61,484 nucleotides of DNA from UBA4717 sp045577925 (GTDB lineage: Bacteria; Bacillota; Clostridia; Oscillospirales; CAG-272). Below are positions 7,607-17,900 of the stretch, in pieces (position 1 is the first letter of the stretch; every line of letters starts with the position of its first letter). A program made the translations under genes and the position numbers. The stretch is from positions 1 through 61,484 of the forward strand of contig JAZNJH010000046.1 of assembly GCA_045577925.1 (NCBI GenBank). Direction: 5' to 3'. The notes beneath the pieces are model-generated. The model was not told where the DNA came from and made no database searches. It was given only the letters and a program-made list of their open reading frames with translations.

Positions 7607-8866
7607 TTACCCGATAGCATTCAGTACATATTCTACTATGTTATCAAGCTCTATTTCAGTCTGTGTGGAATTCTTCATATCTTTAAGCTGAGCTTTTCCG
7701 CTTTCAAGCTCACTGTCGCCGATTATTACCGTGTAGAGCGCACCCTTTTTGTCTGCATACTTCATCTGCGCCTTAAGCGAGCGCGAAACAAGGTCTGTTT
7801 CGGCATATATGCCTGCTTCTCTGAACTTTTCAACAAGCTCAAACGCACGAAGGCTTGCCGCATTACCCATAGGAGCGATGTATACGCTCGGTGCATTGTC
7901 AGAGTTTATCTCCACTCCGCTTGCCTTGAGCGCAAGGATAAGTCGGGTAATACCCATTGCAAAGCCGATACCGGGAAGCTCGAGACCGCCGAGCTGCTTC
8001 ATGAGTCCGTCATAACGGCCGCCTCCGCATATCGTGCTCTGCGCGCCGATACTGTCGCATATAAACTCAAATACTGTTCTTGTATAATAATCAAGTCCGC
8101 GAACGATGTGCGGGTCTATCTCATACTTTATGCCGGCGTTGTCAAGAAGAGCCTTGAGTCCGCCAAAATGCTCTTCGCATTCGGGGCAGAGATTGTCGAT
8201 GGTCTTGGGCGCATCTGCCGCTAATGCCTTACATTCGGGGCACTTGCAGTCAAGTATTCTCAAGGGGTTCGTTTTGAGTCTTTCCTTGCATGTCGGACAA
8301 AGCTTGTCTTCATTATCCGAAAAATACTTAACGAGCGATTCATGGTATTTAGGTCTGCACTCGGGGCAGCCTATACTGTTAATGTGAAGCTTTGTATCCT
8401 TTATACCGAGCTCTTTTATAAATGAGTCGGCAAGAGCAATAACCGTTGCATCAGCCTGAGGTGCCGCTGCTCCGAACATCTCCGTTCCGAACTGGAAAAA
8501 TTCGCGGCTTCTGCCTGCCTGCGGCTTTTCATATCTGAAGCAGTTTATAATATAGAAAAGCTTGAGCGGCATCGTATCCGAGCAACGACCGTTTTCTATA
8601 AGCGAGCGCACAACGCATGCCGTACCCTCAGGTCTGAGTGTATAGCTTCTCTCTTCCCTGTCGGTAAAGGTGTACATCTCTTTCTGCACAACGTCGGTTG
8701 TGTCACCAACACCTCTTGCGAAAAGCTCGGTAGACTCAAAGGTTGGAAATCTTATTTCGCTGTAACCGTACTTTGCCGATACCTTTCTTGCTTTCTCTTC
8801 AATATACTGCCAGACACCAACGTCTTCGGGCAATATGTCCATAGTTCCTCTTGGCTTCTGTATCAT
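7607..8866 (-). CDS. hisS: histidyl-tRNA synthetase with Cys-pair-rich insertion
   Basis: 419 residues. Class II motifs are clear: IQKPRGTMDILPED at the start, YTLRPEGTACVVRS, FRYEKPQAGRSREFFQFG, and the histidine motif HIVRGLDYYTRTVFEF. Residues about 165-235 carry four CxxC pairs (CPEC, CPTC, CPEC, CPEC), which suggests one or two zinc sites. I recall this pattern in clostridial HisRS, while E. coli lacks it. It is the first gene of hisS-aspS. No clear promoter is visible, because the upstream region is a repeat. Confidence 0.96.
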   Translation of the reverse strand: MIQKPRGTMDILPEDVGVWQYIEEKARKVSAKYGYSEIRFPTFESTELFARGVGDTTDVVQKEMYTFTDREERSYTLRPEGTACVVRSLIENGRCSDTMPLKLFYIINCFRYEKPQAGRSREFFQFGTEMFGAAAPQADATVIALADSFIKELGIKDTKLHINSIGCPECRPKYHESLVKYFSDNEDKLCPTCKERLKTNPLRILDCKCPECKALAADAPKTIDNLCPECEEHFGGLKALLDNAGIKYEIDPHIVRGLDYYTRTVFEFICDSIGAQSTICGGGRYDGLMKQLGGLELPGIGFAMGITRLILALKASGVEINSDNAPSVYIAPMGNAASLRAFELVEKFREAGIYAETDLVSRSLKAQMKYADKKGALYTVIIGDSELESGKAQLKDMKNSTQTEIELDNIVEYVLNAIG

Positions 8867-8903
8867 AATACGTCCTTTCTGTTATGACTTTCTTACCTTT
8901 TCG

Positions 8904-9030
8904 CCTCCCTGAGGGAGGTGGCACGGCAAATGCCGTGACGGAAGGAGTTTCGTCTGCTTGTACGCACGTAACGCATTCTCCTCCACCTGCTTCGCAGGAG
9001 CCCCCTCCCGGAGGGAGCCTTTGGCTTGCC
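8904..9030. repeat. MITE-like structured intergenic repeat, family B (full copy)
   Basis: About 127 bases with imperfect inverted ends (CTCCCTGAGGGAGG at the left, CTCCCGGAGGGAG near the right). Inside is a hairpin GGCACGGC/GCCGTG followed by ACGGAAGG. Copies with changed stems but the same layout lie at 14754, 19539 and 25107. No coding potential. Confidence 0.65.
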
Positions 9031-9079
9031 ATGTTAATCTTCACCGGTTCCTACCCGATTGAAAACAAAATCTTATATA

Positions 9080-9143
9080 CTCCCCTGCTTAAAAGCTTTT
9101 GGGAGGGGGTGCGGGGGACGACCTTTTCTCAAAAGGTCTCCAC
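9080..9143. repeat. dispersed repeat/terminator-like hairpin, family A
   Basis: TTAAAAGCTTTTGGG, then a G-rich run, then hairpin GACCTTTTCTCAAAAGGTC. It resembles 5731-5788 and sits just downstream of mnmA, where it may terminate transcription on the minus strand. Confidence 0.6.
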
Positions 9144-9154
9144 CGCATAATAAT

Positions 9155-10219
9155 CTATAATATCCTGCCTCCGCCGATAACCGTGTCGCCGTCGTAGATA
9201 ACGACCGCCTGCCCTTTGGTTATCGCGCGCTGGGGTTCGTCGAATTCGATATGGAGTAGTCCGTTATCATCTTCGCTTGCCCACGCAAGCGCTTCTTTTG
9301 CGCTGTACCGTATTTTTGCGCTCACGCGCGTTTTTTTATCAAGTCTGTCCGTGGCTATCATGTTAACGTCGTCGGCAACAAGCTCCTTTTTATAAAGCAT
9401 CGAATTATCGCCAAGCGAAATATCACGGCTTATGGGGTCAATAGCCGTAACGAATGCCTTTCTGCCGATAGAGATTCCAAGATGCTTACCCTGCCCTATG
9501 GTGTAATGGGTAATTCCGTTATGAGCACCGAGTACATTCCCCTCAGGGTCAATAAAATTACCGGGAATATCTTTTTTACCCGTATATTTTTCGATAAAGG
9601 CGGCGTAATCGCCGTCGGGTACGAAGCATATGTCCTGACTGTCGCGCCTGTTTGCATTTTCAAAGCCGTTTTCTGCGGCGATCTCGCGTATCTGCGCCTT
9701 TGTATACTCGCCAAGCGGAAAGGCTATCCTTGAAAGCCTGTCCTGCGTGAGCGTATAGAGCATATACGTCTGATCCTTTGTATTATCATTTGCCCGTTTA
9801 AGTAAATATCTGCCCGAGCCATTGTCATACTCTATTTTCGCATAATGTCCTGTTGCTATATTCGGGTATCCCAAAGCTGCTGATTCGCTAAGCAATGCAC
9901 CGAATTTAACATGTCTGTTGCAGTCTATACACGGATTTGGCGTACCGCCCTCCATGTAGGTACAAACAAATCTGTCAAGCACGTCGCGGCGAAAATTCTC
10001 GCCGTAATTGAGCACGTGATAATCTATACCAAGTCTGTCTGCAACAGATTTTGCAAACTCTGTATCCTCGTTTGAAAGGCATGAGCTTTCAACGTCGAGT
10101 CTGGCATTATCTTTATTTATCCTGAAGGTCACGCCGCAAATATCATTACCATCGACTTTAAGCAAATATGCCGCAACAGAGCTATCAACTCCGCCGCTCA
10201 TCGCAACCGCTATTTTCAT
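9155..10219 (-). CDS. mnmA: tRNA-specific 2-thiouridylase MnmA
   Basis: 354 residues. The PP-loop is at the N-terminus (MKIAVAMSGGVDSSVAAYLL). The two catalytic Cys regions are TPNPCIDCNRHVKFG and DSQDICFVPDG. A C-terminal beta-barrel follows. It adds sulfur at C2 of U34 in tRNA-Lys, -Gln and -Glu. A consensus promoter lies 61 bases upstream. It is probably a single-gene unit. Confidence 0.96.
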   Translation of the reverse strand: MKIAVAMSGGVDSSVAAYLLKVDGNDICGVTFRINKDNARLDVESSCLSNEDTEFAKSVADRLGIDYHVLNYGENFRRDVLDRFVCTYMEGGTPNPCIDCNRHVKFGALLSESAALGYPNIATGHYAKIEYDNGSGRYLLKRANDNTKDQTYMLYTLTQDRLSRIAFPLGEYTKAQIREIAAENGFENANRRDSQDICFVPDGDYAAFIEKYTGKKDIPGNFIDPEGNVLGAHNGITHYTIGQGKHLGISIGRKAFVTAIDPISRDISLGDNSMLYKKELVADDVNMIATDRLDKKTRVSAKIRYSAKEALAWASEDDNGLLHIEFDEPQRAITKGQAVVIYDGDTVIGGGRIL

Positions 10220-10279
10220 TTTGCGACTTTCCTTTCATTAAACATATAATGGGCAGAGTCGCCCATTTTCACATCTATA

Positions 10280-10308
10280 ATTATAACAATCTCTAAATCC
10301 TTTGTCAA
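10280..10308 (-). promoter_or_regulatory. mnmA: promoter of mnmA
   Basis: TTGACA (10308-10303), 17-base spacer, TATAAT (10285-10280) on the minus strand: a perfect consensus. The 301-base gap up to 10520 also holds a short repeat at 10372-10395 and a terminator at 10443-10482, and no gene. Confidence 0.9.
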
Positions 10309-10371
10309 GTGTACATGTGCAATTATAATATATTTGTATAAGAACCTTGTAGTGCCAATTTCACAACAAAC

Positions 10372-10395
10372 GGAGACGCAATGCGCGCCCCTACA
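10372..10395. repeat. short GC-rich repeat ending CCCCTACA, family D
   Basis: A GGAGACGCAATGCG-type sequence followed by CGCCCCTACA. Related short hairpins ending CCCTACA occur at about 19652-19677 and 23507-23528. Probably decayed copies of a dispersed element. Confidence 0.4.
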
Positions 10396-10442
10396 ATAGA
10401 GCCGAATCGCAGAGGCGACCATCGGTCGTCCGCAAGGCGGGT

Positions 10443-10482
10443 AAAAACAAAAAAGAGGTCCTCCGACTTTCGTCGGAGGACC
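10443..10482 (-). terminator. strong terminator of the SLH-protein gene
   Basis: Perfect 11-base stem GGTCCTCCGAC / GTCGGAGGACC with a 4-base loop, followed on the minus strand by a long T-rich tail. Confidence 0.95.
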
Positions 10483-10520
10483 ATGCTTTATTTAGATAAA
10501 AATTGTAATGCTATCAGCGA

Positions 10521-13500
10521 TTACGGATTCTGTGCAGGAATATCGAACTGAGCGTAAAGGATTACATCTACGTTACCGATGTATGTTGCACCGGGGAGGT
10601 AAGAATCACCTGTTCCGTCAGCTGCAGTGTTCCAGCCAAGGAATGTGTAACCATTGTTGCTGGGAAGGCTATCAATAAGAACTATTGATTTACCTACTTC
10701 TTTGGTCTGCGTACCAAAGGGAGTTGTGCCTACGAAGTAAGAAACTGTGTATTTGGGAGCATCAGGATTAACAGTTGCGTTATCATCGTCGTCGCCTTCA
10801 GGTTCGCCGTCAACATCTACTAAGTCTGTGTATACAATACCGAAGAGTGTGTTCTTGGGAAGTGTTGTCCAAGCGTCGAAGCCTGTAGGTGTATTCGGAA
10901 CCATAAGAACCTTAACCTTCGCACCTTCTGCGAATTTGTCTTCGAGGTACTTGATGAGTTCTCTGTTAGCCTTGTCTACTCTTTCAACATTGCCGTCATT
11001 ATCTTCTTCGAAGAATCTGAACTTAACTGTGTCAGCAGCAGTGTTGTCTGTAAGACCGTATGTGTTGTTAACTCTGATGTAATCGTTACCAAAGAGGTCG
11101 ATGTCAGCAGCCTTAACTTCAAATACGTCGTAGTTGAAGTAGTCAAGAGGATTGTTGTTAACATAGAGCTTCTGGTTTGCCTTAACTTCAAGATCTTCAG
11201 TCTTTACGTAGTCAGCTACGATGTTTTCACTATTGATGAGGTAAACACCGGGAACGAGCTTGCCGCCGAGTTCAGTACGAACATCCTTGCTAAGGAACAT
11301 TTCCTTAACAGCAGCCTGTGACTTAACAACGTATGCCTGACCGTCATCAGTTGTATAGCTGTAGTATGTTACATCTTCTTCACCGGATTCAAGTCCGAGG
11401 CTTTCAGCATCGCCAGCATCTACATGGTCAACTTCTGTGTCAACGTATACGATGTTGTATTCGTTTCTGTTGATAGCAGATGTATAATCGCTTGTTGTAA
11501 CGAGGTAAAGGATAGAAGCAACACCGTGCTTGATTCCGCTTACGCCCTGAGCTGCAACAGAATCGTTTTCTACTTCAGGATCGCCGAAACCGATCTTGTC
11601 TGCGATGAACTTAACAGTTACATCGTTGTCTACATCGAAGATTGCAGGGATGATAAGTGAGTTAGAGGGCTTAATGATTGTAACGTCTCCAGCCTGTTCG
11701 TTTACAAAGAAGATCTTTGTAGAACCGTTGATTCTGATTGTTTCATCATTCTTGCTTCCGTCACCGTCAAGGTCATTAGCTATGCCCTTAGTTGTAGAAC
11801 CGCTGAATGTGATTCTGTTGTTTGCTACTGCTGTGCTGCTGATAAAGTCAGCCATATCGAGTACGGGTTCATACTCCTTAAGTACGTAGAAGCCGTCAGC
11901 GTCTACTGTGTAGGAGAACATACCGAACATATTGTTGAGAAGCTTAGAAAGCTTTGTGTAACCGAGATCAGCGATGTTGTTCTTCTTGTAAGCACCGCTC
12001 TCTGTGAGTGTGTAGATAGTGTTGGACTTAATGCTTTCGATCTGACCGTCGATGTATGCGTCAAATTCAACATATTCGCCGATTTCGAAATCTGTAAAGT
12101 CGTCAACTACGAGGAATACCTTAGCAGCTTCAGCAGCTACGCTACCGAATGTGAGAAGAGCGCCGTTGTAGAGGTAGTATTCTACTTCTTCACCAATGTA
12201 ATCATCAGCTGCTGCGCAAACTTCTTCCTTTGTTACAGCACCGAGGTCAGTTTCGCCTGTGATGCTGCTATCGATGAGTTCGTTAAGATCTCTTGCATCG
12301 CCAAATGCGCTTACTACGAGATCATCATCGTCTGTATCAAGATCGTCAACGATTTCATATTCAGCATCGTCGATTTCGATTGTTGTTGTTAATACTTTAT
12401 CATCCTTATCGGATTCGTAACCTGTGATCTTGCCTTCGTAAACAGCAAGAACTTCCTTAACTTCAACATAGTTTGTGAAAGGATTGTATGTGTATACGAA
12501 TACGTCGCCGTTTGTAAGGCTTTCAGAGTATTCAACGTTCTTAGCCTTGATGTCTTTGTCTCCCATTATACCGCATCTTGCAACGCCGGAGCTTGTAGCT
12601 GCTTCGTAGCCTGCGATGTTGTAGAAGCTTACGAGACCGATTTCATAGTAACCGTCAAGGTCTGTATCGATGAATGTTACATCGTAGAACTTGCCGTAAA
12701 GTGCATCATTTGCCTTGTAGTCAGAAATCTTTTCCCAACCGTCTTCAGCATCTGTTGCTGTGTAGATAGCGATGTAGTTTCTAGCCTTGCTATCTTCATC
12801 AAAGTAATGAGTCTTACCGTTGATTCTGATTCTGTCGCCATTCTTGTGGTACTGGATATCAGCGTTTGTAAGCGCAACTTCGTTAGCCTTGCTTACGCCG
12901 GAAATGTACTCATAATCCTTGTATACAACGTAACCGTCTTCGTCCTTACCTGAGTAAGCAACACGGCAGTTGATGAGTTCAAGGTATGCGCCGAAGTATT
13001 CTTCGATGTTTTCTACGTCAACGCCTGCTTCTTCGAGATCCGCGAAGGGAACTTCTACTTCAGGGTTGTCTTCGAGTTCATCAAGAACTGTGATAACTAC
13101 GATCTCTTCGTCTTCGCCGATTGTGTCAGCGCCGATAGACTGGAGAGGTGTTTCGCTGATGTATGCAGCTACTACGCTGTTTACATTAACGATCTGCTTG
13201 CCGCCGAATACTACGTCAGCAAGTGTGTAGTTGTTGTTGTAGTCGTCGCCGCCTACGTAAACTTCTGTGTTAAGCATGTTCCAGATAAGCTGAGCTGTTT
13301 CGCCACGTGTGAGTGCCTTTGTTACAGCGAGCTTGTCGAGGTTAGCAAGAAGACCGATTTCCTTAGCTGTCTGGTAGTAAGGAAGCCAGTAGTTAGCGCC
13401 TGTTACGTTGTACTTCTTGTTGTAAACATCCTTACCGATGTCTTCCTTTTCGTAACCGAGTGCACGAACTGCCATGATAACACCGTCTCTGAGAGTGATG

Positions 13501-13865
13501 TTAGCTTCAGGAGCAAATTCTGTAGCGTTAACGCCCTTGATTATGCCCTGTGTGAAGCAGTACTGGATAGCACCGAGATACTGTGTGCAGTCTGCGAAGA
13601 GGTTTTCGTCGCCTTCTGCCCATTCAGCATCGTCAACTACTGCTGTAGTTGCTCTAGCCATAAAGAGAGCCATCTGCAATCTTGTAACGTTATCTTCGGG
13701 AGCGAATTCAGTAGCGGATTTACCCTGAACAACGCTGTATTCCTGAAGAGCGTTAATTGCGTCTGCGTGTGCGTAGTCTTCTGCAACATCAGTGAAAGCT
13801 GATACAGAAACTACTGTGCTTGCAATCATAAGAACTGCAAGAACGAGTGCAAGAAACTTTTTCAT
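10521..13865 (-). CDS. large SLH-domain surface (S-layer-like) protein with C-terminal InlB-type repeat
   Basis: 1114 residues. Signal peptide 1-23 (ending VSVSA). Three SLH motifs follow at about residues 24-70, 88-135 and 155-205 (FTDVAEDYAHADAINAL, FAPEANITLRDGVIMAVRAL, and ALTRGETAQLIWNML). These bind cell-wall polymer. The long middle is acidic and beta-rich without recognised domains. The C-terminus (about 1040-1105) has an InlB B-repeat-like module (KYTVSYFVGTT to GYTFLGWNTAADGTG). Codon use is strongly biased, with repeated use of a few codons, which suggests very high expression. A promoter lies at 13935-13963 and a strong terminator follows. Probably a main cell-surface protein. Confidence 0.9.
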   Translation of the reverse strand: MKKFLALVLAVLMIASTVVSVSAFTDVAEDYAHADAINALQEYSVVQGKSATEFAPEDNVTRLQMALFMARATTAVVDDAEWAEGDENLFADCTQYLGAIQYCFTQGIIKGVNATEFAPEANITLRDGVIMAVRALGYEKEDIGKDVYNKKYNVTGANYWLPYYQTAKEIGLLANLDKLAVTKALTRGETAQLIWNMLNTEVYVGGDDYNNNYTLADVVFGGKQIVNVNSVVAAYISETPLQSIGADTIGEDEEIVVITVLDELEDNPEVEVPFADLEEAGVDVENIEEYFGAYLELINCRVAYSGKDEDGYVVYKDYEYISGVSKANEVALTNADIQYHKNGDRIRINGKTHYFDEDSKARNYIAIYTATDAEDGWEKISDYKANDALYGKFYDVTFIDTDLDGYYEIGLVSFYNIAGYEAATSSGVARCGIMGDKDIKAKNVEYSESLTNGDVFVYTYNPFTNYVEVKEVLAVYEGKITGYESDKDDKVLTTTIEIDDAEYEIVDDLDTDDDDLVVSAFGDARDLNELIDSSITGETDLGAVTKEEVCAAADDYIGEEVEYYLYNGALLTFGSVAAEAAKVFLVVDDFTDFEIGEYVEFDAYIDGQIESIKSNTIYTLTESGAYKKNNIADLGYTKLSKLLNNMFGMFSYTVDADGFYVLKEYEPVLDMADFISSTAVANNRITFSGSTTKGIANDLDGDGSKNDETIRINGSTKIFFVNEQAGDVTIIKPSNSLIIPAIFDVDNDVTVKFIADKIGFGDPEVENDSVAAQGVSGIKHGVASILYLVTTSDYTSAINRNEYNIVYVDTEVDHVDAGDAESLGLESGEEDVTYYSYTTDDGQAYVVKSQAAVKEMFLSKDVRTELGGKLVPGVYLINSENIVADYVKTEDLEVKANQKLYVNNNPLDYFNYDVFEVKAADIDLFGNDYIRVNNTYGLTDNTAADTVKFRFFEEDNDGNVERVDKANRELIKYLEDKFAEGAKVKVLMVPNTPTGFDAWTTLPKNTLFGIVYTDLVDVDGEPEGDDDDNATVNPDAPKYTVSYFVGTTPFGTQTKEVGKSIVLIDSLPSNNGYTFLGWNTAADGTGDSYLPGATYIGNVDVILYAQFDIPAQNP

Positions 13866-13934
13866 TTTGTGTTTCTCCTTCTAAAAAATATTTTTGTTCG
13901 GCAATCTCAGCCATAGCCTGATTACCTTATCTAC

Positions 13935-13963
13935 ATCTTACATCAAGCCCCAATCATTTGCAA
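13935..13963 (-). promoter_or_regulatory. promoter of the SLH-protein gene
   Basis: TTGCAA (13963-13958), 17-base spacer, TAAGAT (13940-13935), with an AGAAGGAGA ribosome site downstream. An inverted repeat ATTAAAC/GTTTAAT (13996-14012) lies about 35 bases upstream and may be an operator. The remaining AT-rich 13866-14234 holds no gene. Confidence 0.65.
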
Positions 13964-14234
13964 TATATTTACCATTTTTGTAATCATTATGTAATATTAA
14001 ACACTGTTTAATAATTCCGGTGCTTACAAAATGGTTTTTCAATACCAAATATTGCGCTCGTAAGATCTGTTTATATTTTATTATTTTGCATCCGTTTTTT
14101 CAATACATATTGCATTTTTGTAATATATTTGTAATTCTTCCTTATTTAACTAGGTTTATTACTTATGCGGCAACACATAATATATAATATAAATGTAGAA
14201 AACTTTCTTCCCTTTTACACAAGGAGATCTGTTC

Positions 14235-14699
14235 ATGAAAAAGTGCTTATCCATTACACTGTTATTTGTATGCACAATACTTCTTTCCTCCTGCAGCGAA
14301 AACACCGCGCAGGAATACATCCTAAAGCAATTTGATGAAATGCAATCTGCACTCGGCGGCAATGTAATAATATATACGCCCGAGTCCACTGACTCAAACG
14401 ACACGCTGATTTCATTGTATGGCAACCACGGCCTCCTTCCCGACGAACTGGAGATGATAGATTATGCAGTTATCTGGTATTCAGACAGATTGGAGTGCAG
14501 CGACGCGGCAATATTTCATCTGACAAACGCAACAGACGAGGCTTCGGTTATAAAGATGTGCTCTCGTCGTGCTTGCACTATCAAAGCATGCGTTGGTATT
14601 GATATGGCGATTTACTCAAACGGGCATTTCGTTTGTGCCTATACCAAAACAAGTGAAGCGCTTGAAGATATGATAAAATCAATTATAAATACCGATTGA
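14235..14699 (+). CDS. lipoprotein, DUF4358-like
   Basis: 154 residues with a lipoprotein signal (LLSSC, Cys20). The mature part has DYAVIWYSDRLECSDAAIFHLTNATDEASVIKMC, which resembles the small DUF4358 family found in Clostridia; this is a tentative assignment. It is exported and membrane-anchored, with function unknown. An AAGGAGATC site precedes the ATG. It stands alone between the SLH gene and a repeat region. Confidence 0.8.
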   Translation: MKKCLSITLLFVCTILLSSCSENTAQEYILKQFDEMQSALGGNVIIYTPESTDSNDTLISLYGNHGLLPDELEMIDYAVIWYSDRLECSDAAIFHLTNATDEASVIKMCSRRACTIKACVGIDMAIYSNGHFVCAYTKTSEALEDMIKSIINTD

Positions 14700-14753
14700 G
14701 CCGTGCAGTACGGGCGCCACTGCATTCCGCATATACGGTTTGCGAGTCTATGT

Positions 14754-14799
14754 AGCCTCTCCTTTTTAAAGGGGAGGCCGCACGCAAAGCGTGACGGAA
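14754..14799. repeat. structured intergenic repeat, family B (half copy)
   Basis: Hairpin CCTCTCC...GGGGAGG, then hairpin CGCACGC-AAA-GCGTG, then ACGGAA. It has the same two-hairpin layout as 8904 and 19539 with different stem bases. Confidence 0.55.
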
Positions 14800-14839
14800 C
14801 GTTTTATGATGCAAGCGGTTTATTGGATTAAATTAGGTC

Positions 14840-14868
14840 TGATAAAATCGTTCGTTTACGGGGGTGTA
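14840..14868. repeat. solo copy of the MITE terminal repeat, family C
   Basis: TGATAAAATCGTTCGTTTAC plus GGGGGTGTA matches the ends of the element at 23312-23574. No partner end is visible nearby. Confidence 0.55.
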
Positions 14869-14910
14869 AGCTAACAATTTTATAATACATAATAAAGTCG
14901 CTATCTCTAC

Positions 14911-14938
14911 TTGAATTTTACTAAATTTATGATATAAT
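14911..14938 (+). promoter_or_regulatory. promoter of the 1012-residue protein/PfkB unit
   Basis: TTGAAT (14911-14916), 16-base spacer, TATAAT (14933-14938), followed by a GGAGG ribosome site and a GTG start at 14969. Confidence 0.75.
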
Positions 14939-14968
14939 ATATTAAAGGAAAGAAACGGAGGAAAAGCA

Positions 14969-17900
14969 GTGAAAAAATATATCGCTATCATAGCAGCCAT
15001 ATTGCTCGCATCTGCCTTTGGCGCAATAACAGCTTTTGCTTCAGATTATACGGTAATAACCGATTTTGACGAAAAGTCTTCAATAACCTGGACTCCCAAA
15101 GACGCAGTTTCAGGCATAACTGTTGTTAAAGACATTGATATTAATCAAAACCGCGGCAAAGTATTATCAGCAGAAGGGGCTCTTGAAGACGCATCAGCTA
15201 TAAGATCCATTGTAGCTGAGTTTGAACGTCCGCTGGATCTGTCTGATTACAAATCTTTGTCAGTTTGCGTTTTCATAGATCCCGTTTCAATGCACGATAA
15301 CAATGATTGCTTTCTAAGAATTATATTTAACAGCTCATCCGGAAAACAGCACGAAAGCATAATTGCACTTAAAGCCGGCACATGGGAAAAGGTGTGTGCA
15401 GATATATCATCATATAGCCACAGATCATCAATATCATCCATTGAGCTTGGCGTTGTACCAAACCACGTAGAGATTGCGCAGTGGGGCGGCGGTTTTATGC
15501 TCGATGAAATAGCGGCGTGCGATAAAATAGATACGTCTCTTTCAGACAGATTTTCTTTTGAAAAATATTCTGTTCGGGGAGCAAGCATGTCGTTTGCCGG
15601 CGACAAAACATATTTTGATCTTGAAGCTGATGATTCAACAGACTCGGTTATTCTCGAATTCGATGTTGCAGCTATAATCAAACCAGATTCGAACTCGCTT
15701 AGGATAGCTCTTGAAAATCGGTGTAATGCTTCGGTGATCAAAGTTTCTCTTATGCGTGCAGGCAGTACTGAAGAGGACGTTTTGATTGCCGGGCTTCCGA
15801 AATCCGAAGATTTCACAGTAATTAACATTGATGCGCGCCGTCCTTCCGACGTAGAATCGATAAGGCTTGAATTTGTTGCCGAAGAGGGCAGTATGAGGAT
15901 ACACGGTATCGAATTTGCAAGTGTTTACGGCAGAGATTCATACGTAACCTACGGTGAAGTTTCCAGGTGTGTTTTAAGCGATGACGCAAAAAATATAATT
16001 ATTTCGGGAAAGATCCCCCGTTCAACCGTTTCTGCTTATGCAGATGCAACACTGCTTTTATACAGTCTTAACCTTAACGAAAATGCGCGTGATTATGATT
16101 ATTCAAGTGCCGAGCCCATAGCAAGCCACGGAATGTCTACAAAATTCAGATTCAGCATACCTGCAGATAAATCAGAGCTAAAAAAATACGTTGTTATGAT
16201 ATCCGCACCGTATATGTTGTTTGTAGACACCCCGTCATACGCAGAATCAGATATCATACCCTATCAAAGCAGCTCGCTTGACGTAGGATTATATAACGCC
16301 TCTGATGATGGCATATTTGAAAGCACTGCGTCTGCCGCCGTTGTTGACGTTTACATAGACAAGATGCTTTCAAGCGATCTCAGCGGATATCTGATAAATA
16401 TTGAAAACAGCAGATATTATTTTGAAAGATCCTATATTGATAGTATAGACAAAACGATAAACGCATATAAAGCTGCCGGAGCTACGATTTCTCTGCGGCT
16501 TTTAATCGGGTCGGATCAGCATTCTGATATAGTCTTTGCCAAGTCTGATTTTAACGGTGCAAATTATTTCCCCAATATAAAAACAGACGCAGGATACTCA
16601 AAAATGAGAGCGTGCGTGGAGTTCTTATCGGAAAGATATTTAAGCAAAAAAAGCAAGGCTGGAGTTAAAAGCTTTGTTATAGGAAAAGCAGTAAATGCCG
16701 GAGACGAAAATTTCTATACAGAAGCTAGCTCCATAACAGATTTCGTTGCCTCTTATGCAGAGCTGATGCGCTTTGTTTATTCTTATTCAAAGAATCGTTT
16801 GCCTGAGGTGCGCGTATACGCCTCTTTCGGCGACGTATACGAATATTCGTCTTACGAAAACGTAAGCAATCGCTTTGACACAAAGCTTTTCCTGCAAGCA
16901 CTGTATACTCATATTACAGACGAAGGTATTTTCCCGTTTGGAATCTGCATTGATTCTTTTTCGGTGGATAATTCGCATAATAAGATCTTGTCTGCATCAG
17001 ATATAAGCTCGCTTGATATGCTGTTTGCAACGCAGTCTTTAAAAAACGAAGATCTCCCCGTGATATTTGTCGATAACATAGTCCGCACGAATCTTTCCGA
17101 TACGGACGTCGACAGCTGCGTTCTTTCCCGTCTAATTGATATGGCTGAATACGGTAAAGTAAGCAGTTATATCACAGACTGCGATAATAATTTATCATAC
17201 AGCAATAGAATATCCTCTGTTATAAAAGCATTTTTGTCAAACGATACGCAAAAGCTATCGTCGCTTGGCATCAACATAGAAGAATACGATGAGCTCGTGA
17301 GCAAAGGAAAAATACATACTAAAAGCACAAGCTTTTGTGACGCTATATACTCGTTGCCGTTTAAACCAATAGGCAAATACAGTTATTTCAGCATGGATTC
17401 ATACTCGAGCGTTGATAGAATGCTGCCCGTTTACGGCTCCGGGGAAGTAAAGTTTTCCCCTGCACGCTCAGGTAAAAGATATTTAACTATAAGCGCTGAT
17501 GAAAGTGGCGCAGATAACACAGCGCAAGCCTTTCTTGGTGCAGTGCTATTTTTTGAAAACAGTATAAACTTTACATACACGCCGCTTATTGCATTTGACC
17601 TCTCGGTATCTGAAATCGAAAGCACAGAGAGCATACCTTTAACGCTGCGATTTACAGGCGAAAATCATATCCACGATGTTTACGCAGCTCTTGAGCACGG
17701 CGAGAGCCAAATTATATATGCCGATCTGTCAGAATACAAGGATAATCTGTTTGATTCGGTTCAGATACTTATTAAAGAAGCCTATTCGGACAGTATGATC
17801 CTGAACATCGGCAGTATCGAAGGCTTTTCGGGCATATATTCGGACACAGAGCTTTCAGAGCTCGCCGCAAGCCTGACTGAAACCGATAAAAGCCAAAGCA

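Noticed and set aside
5799..8866. T-box leader before hisS-aspS
   Set aside because: No T-box sequence (TGGNACCGCG-like) or specifier structure is visible upstream; the region is a dispersed repeat.
8799..9044. Open frame of 81 codons on the minus strand over the repeat upstream of hisS
   Set aside because: It is a Pro/Gly/Arg-rich product of the GC-rich hairpin repeat, overlaps the hisS start and resembles no protein.
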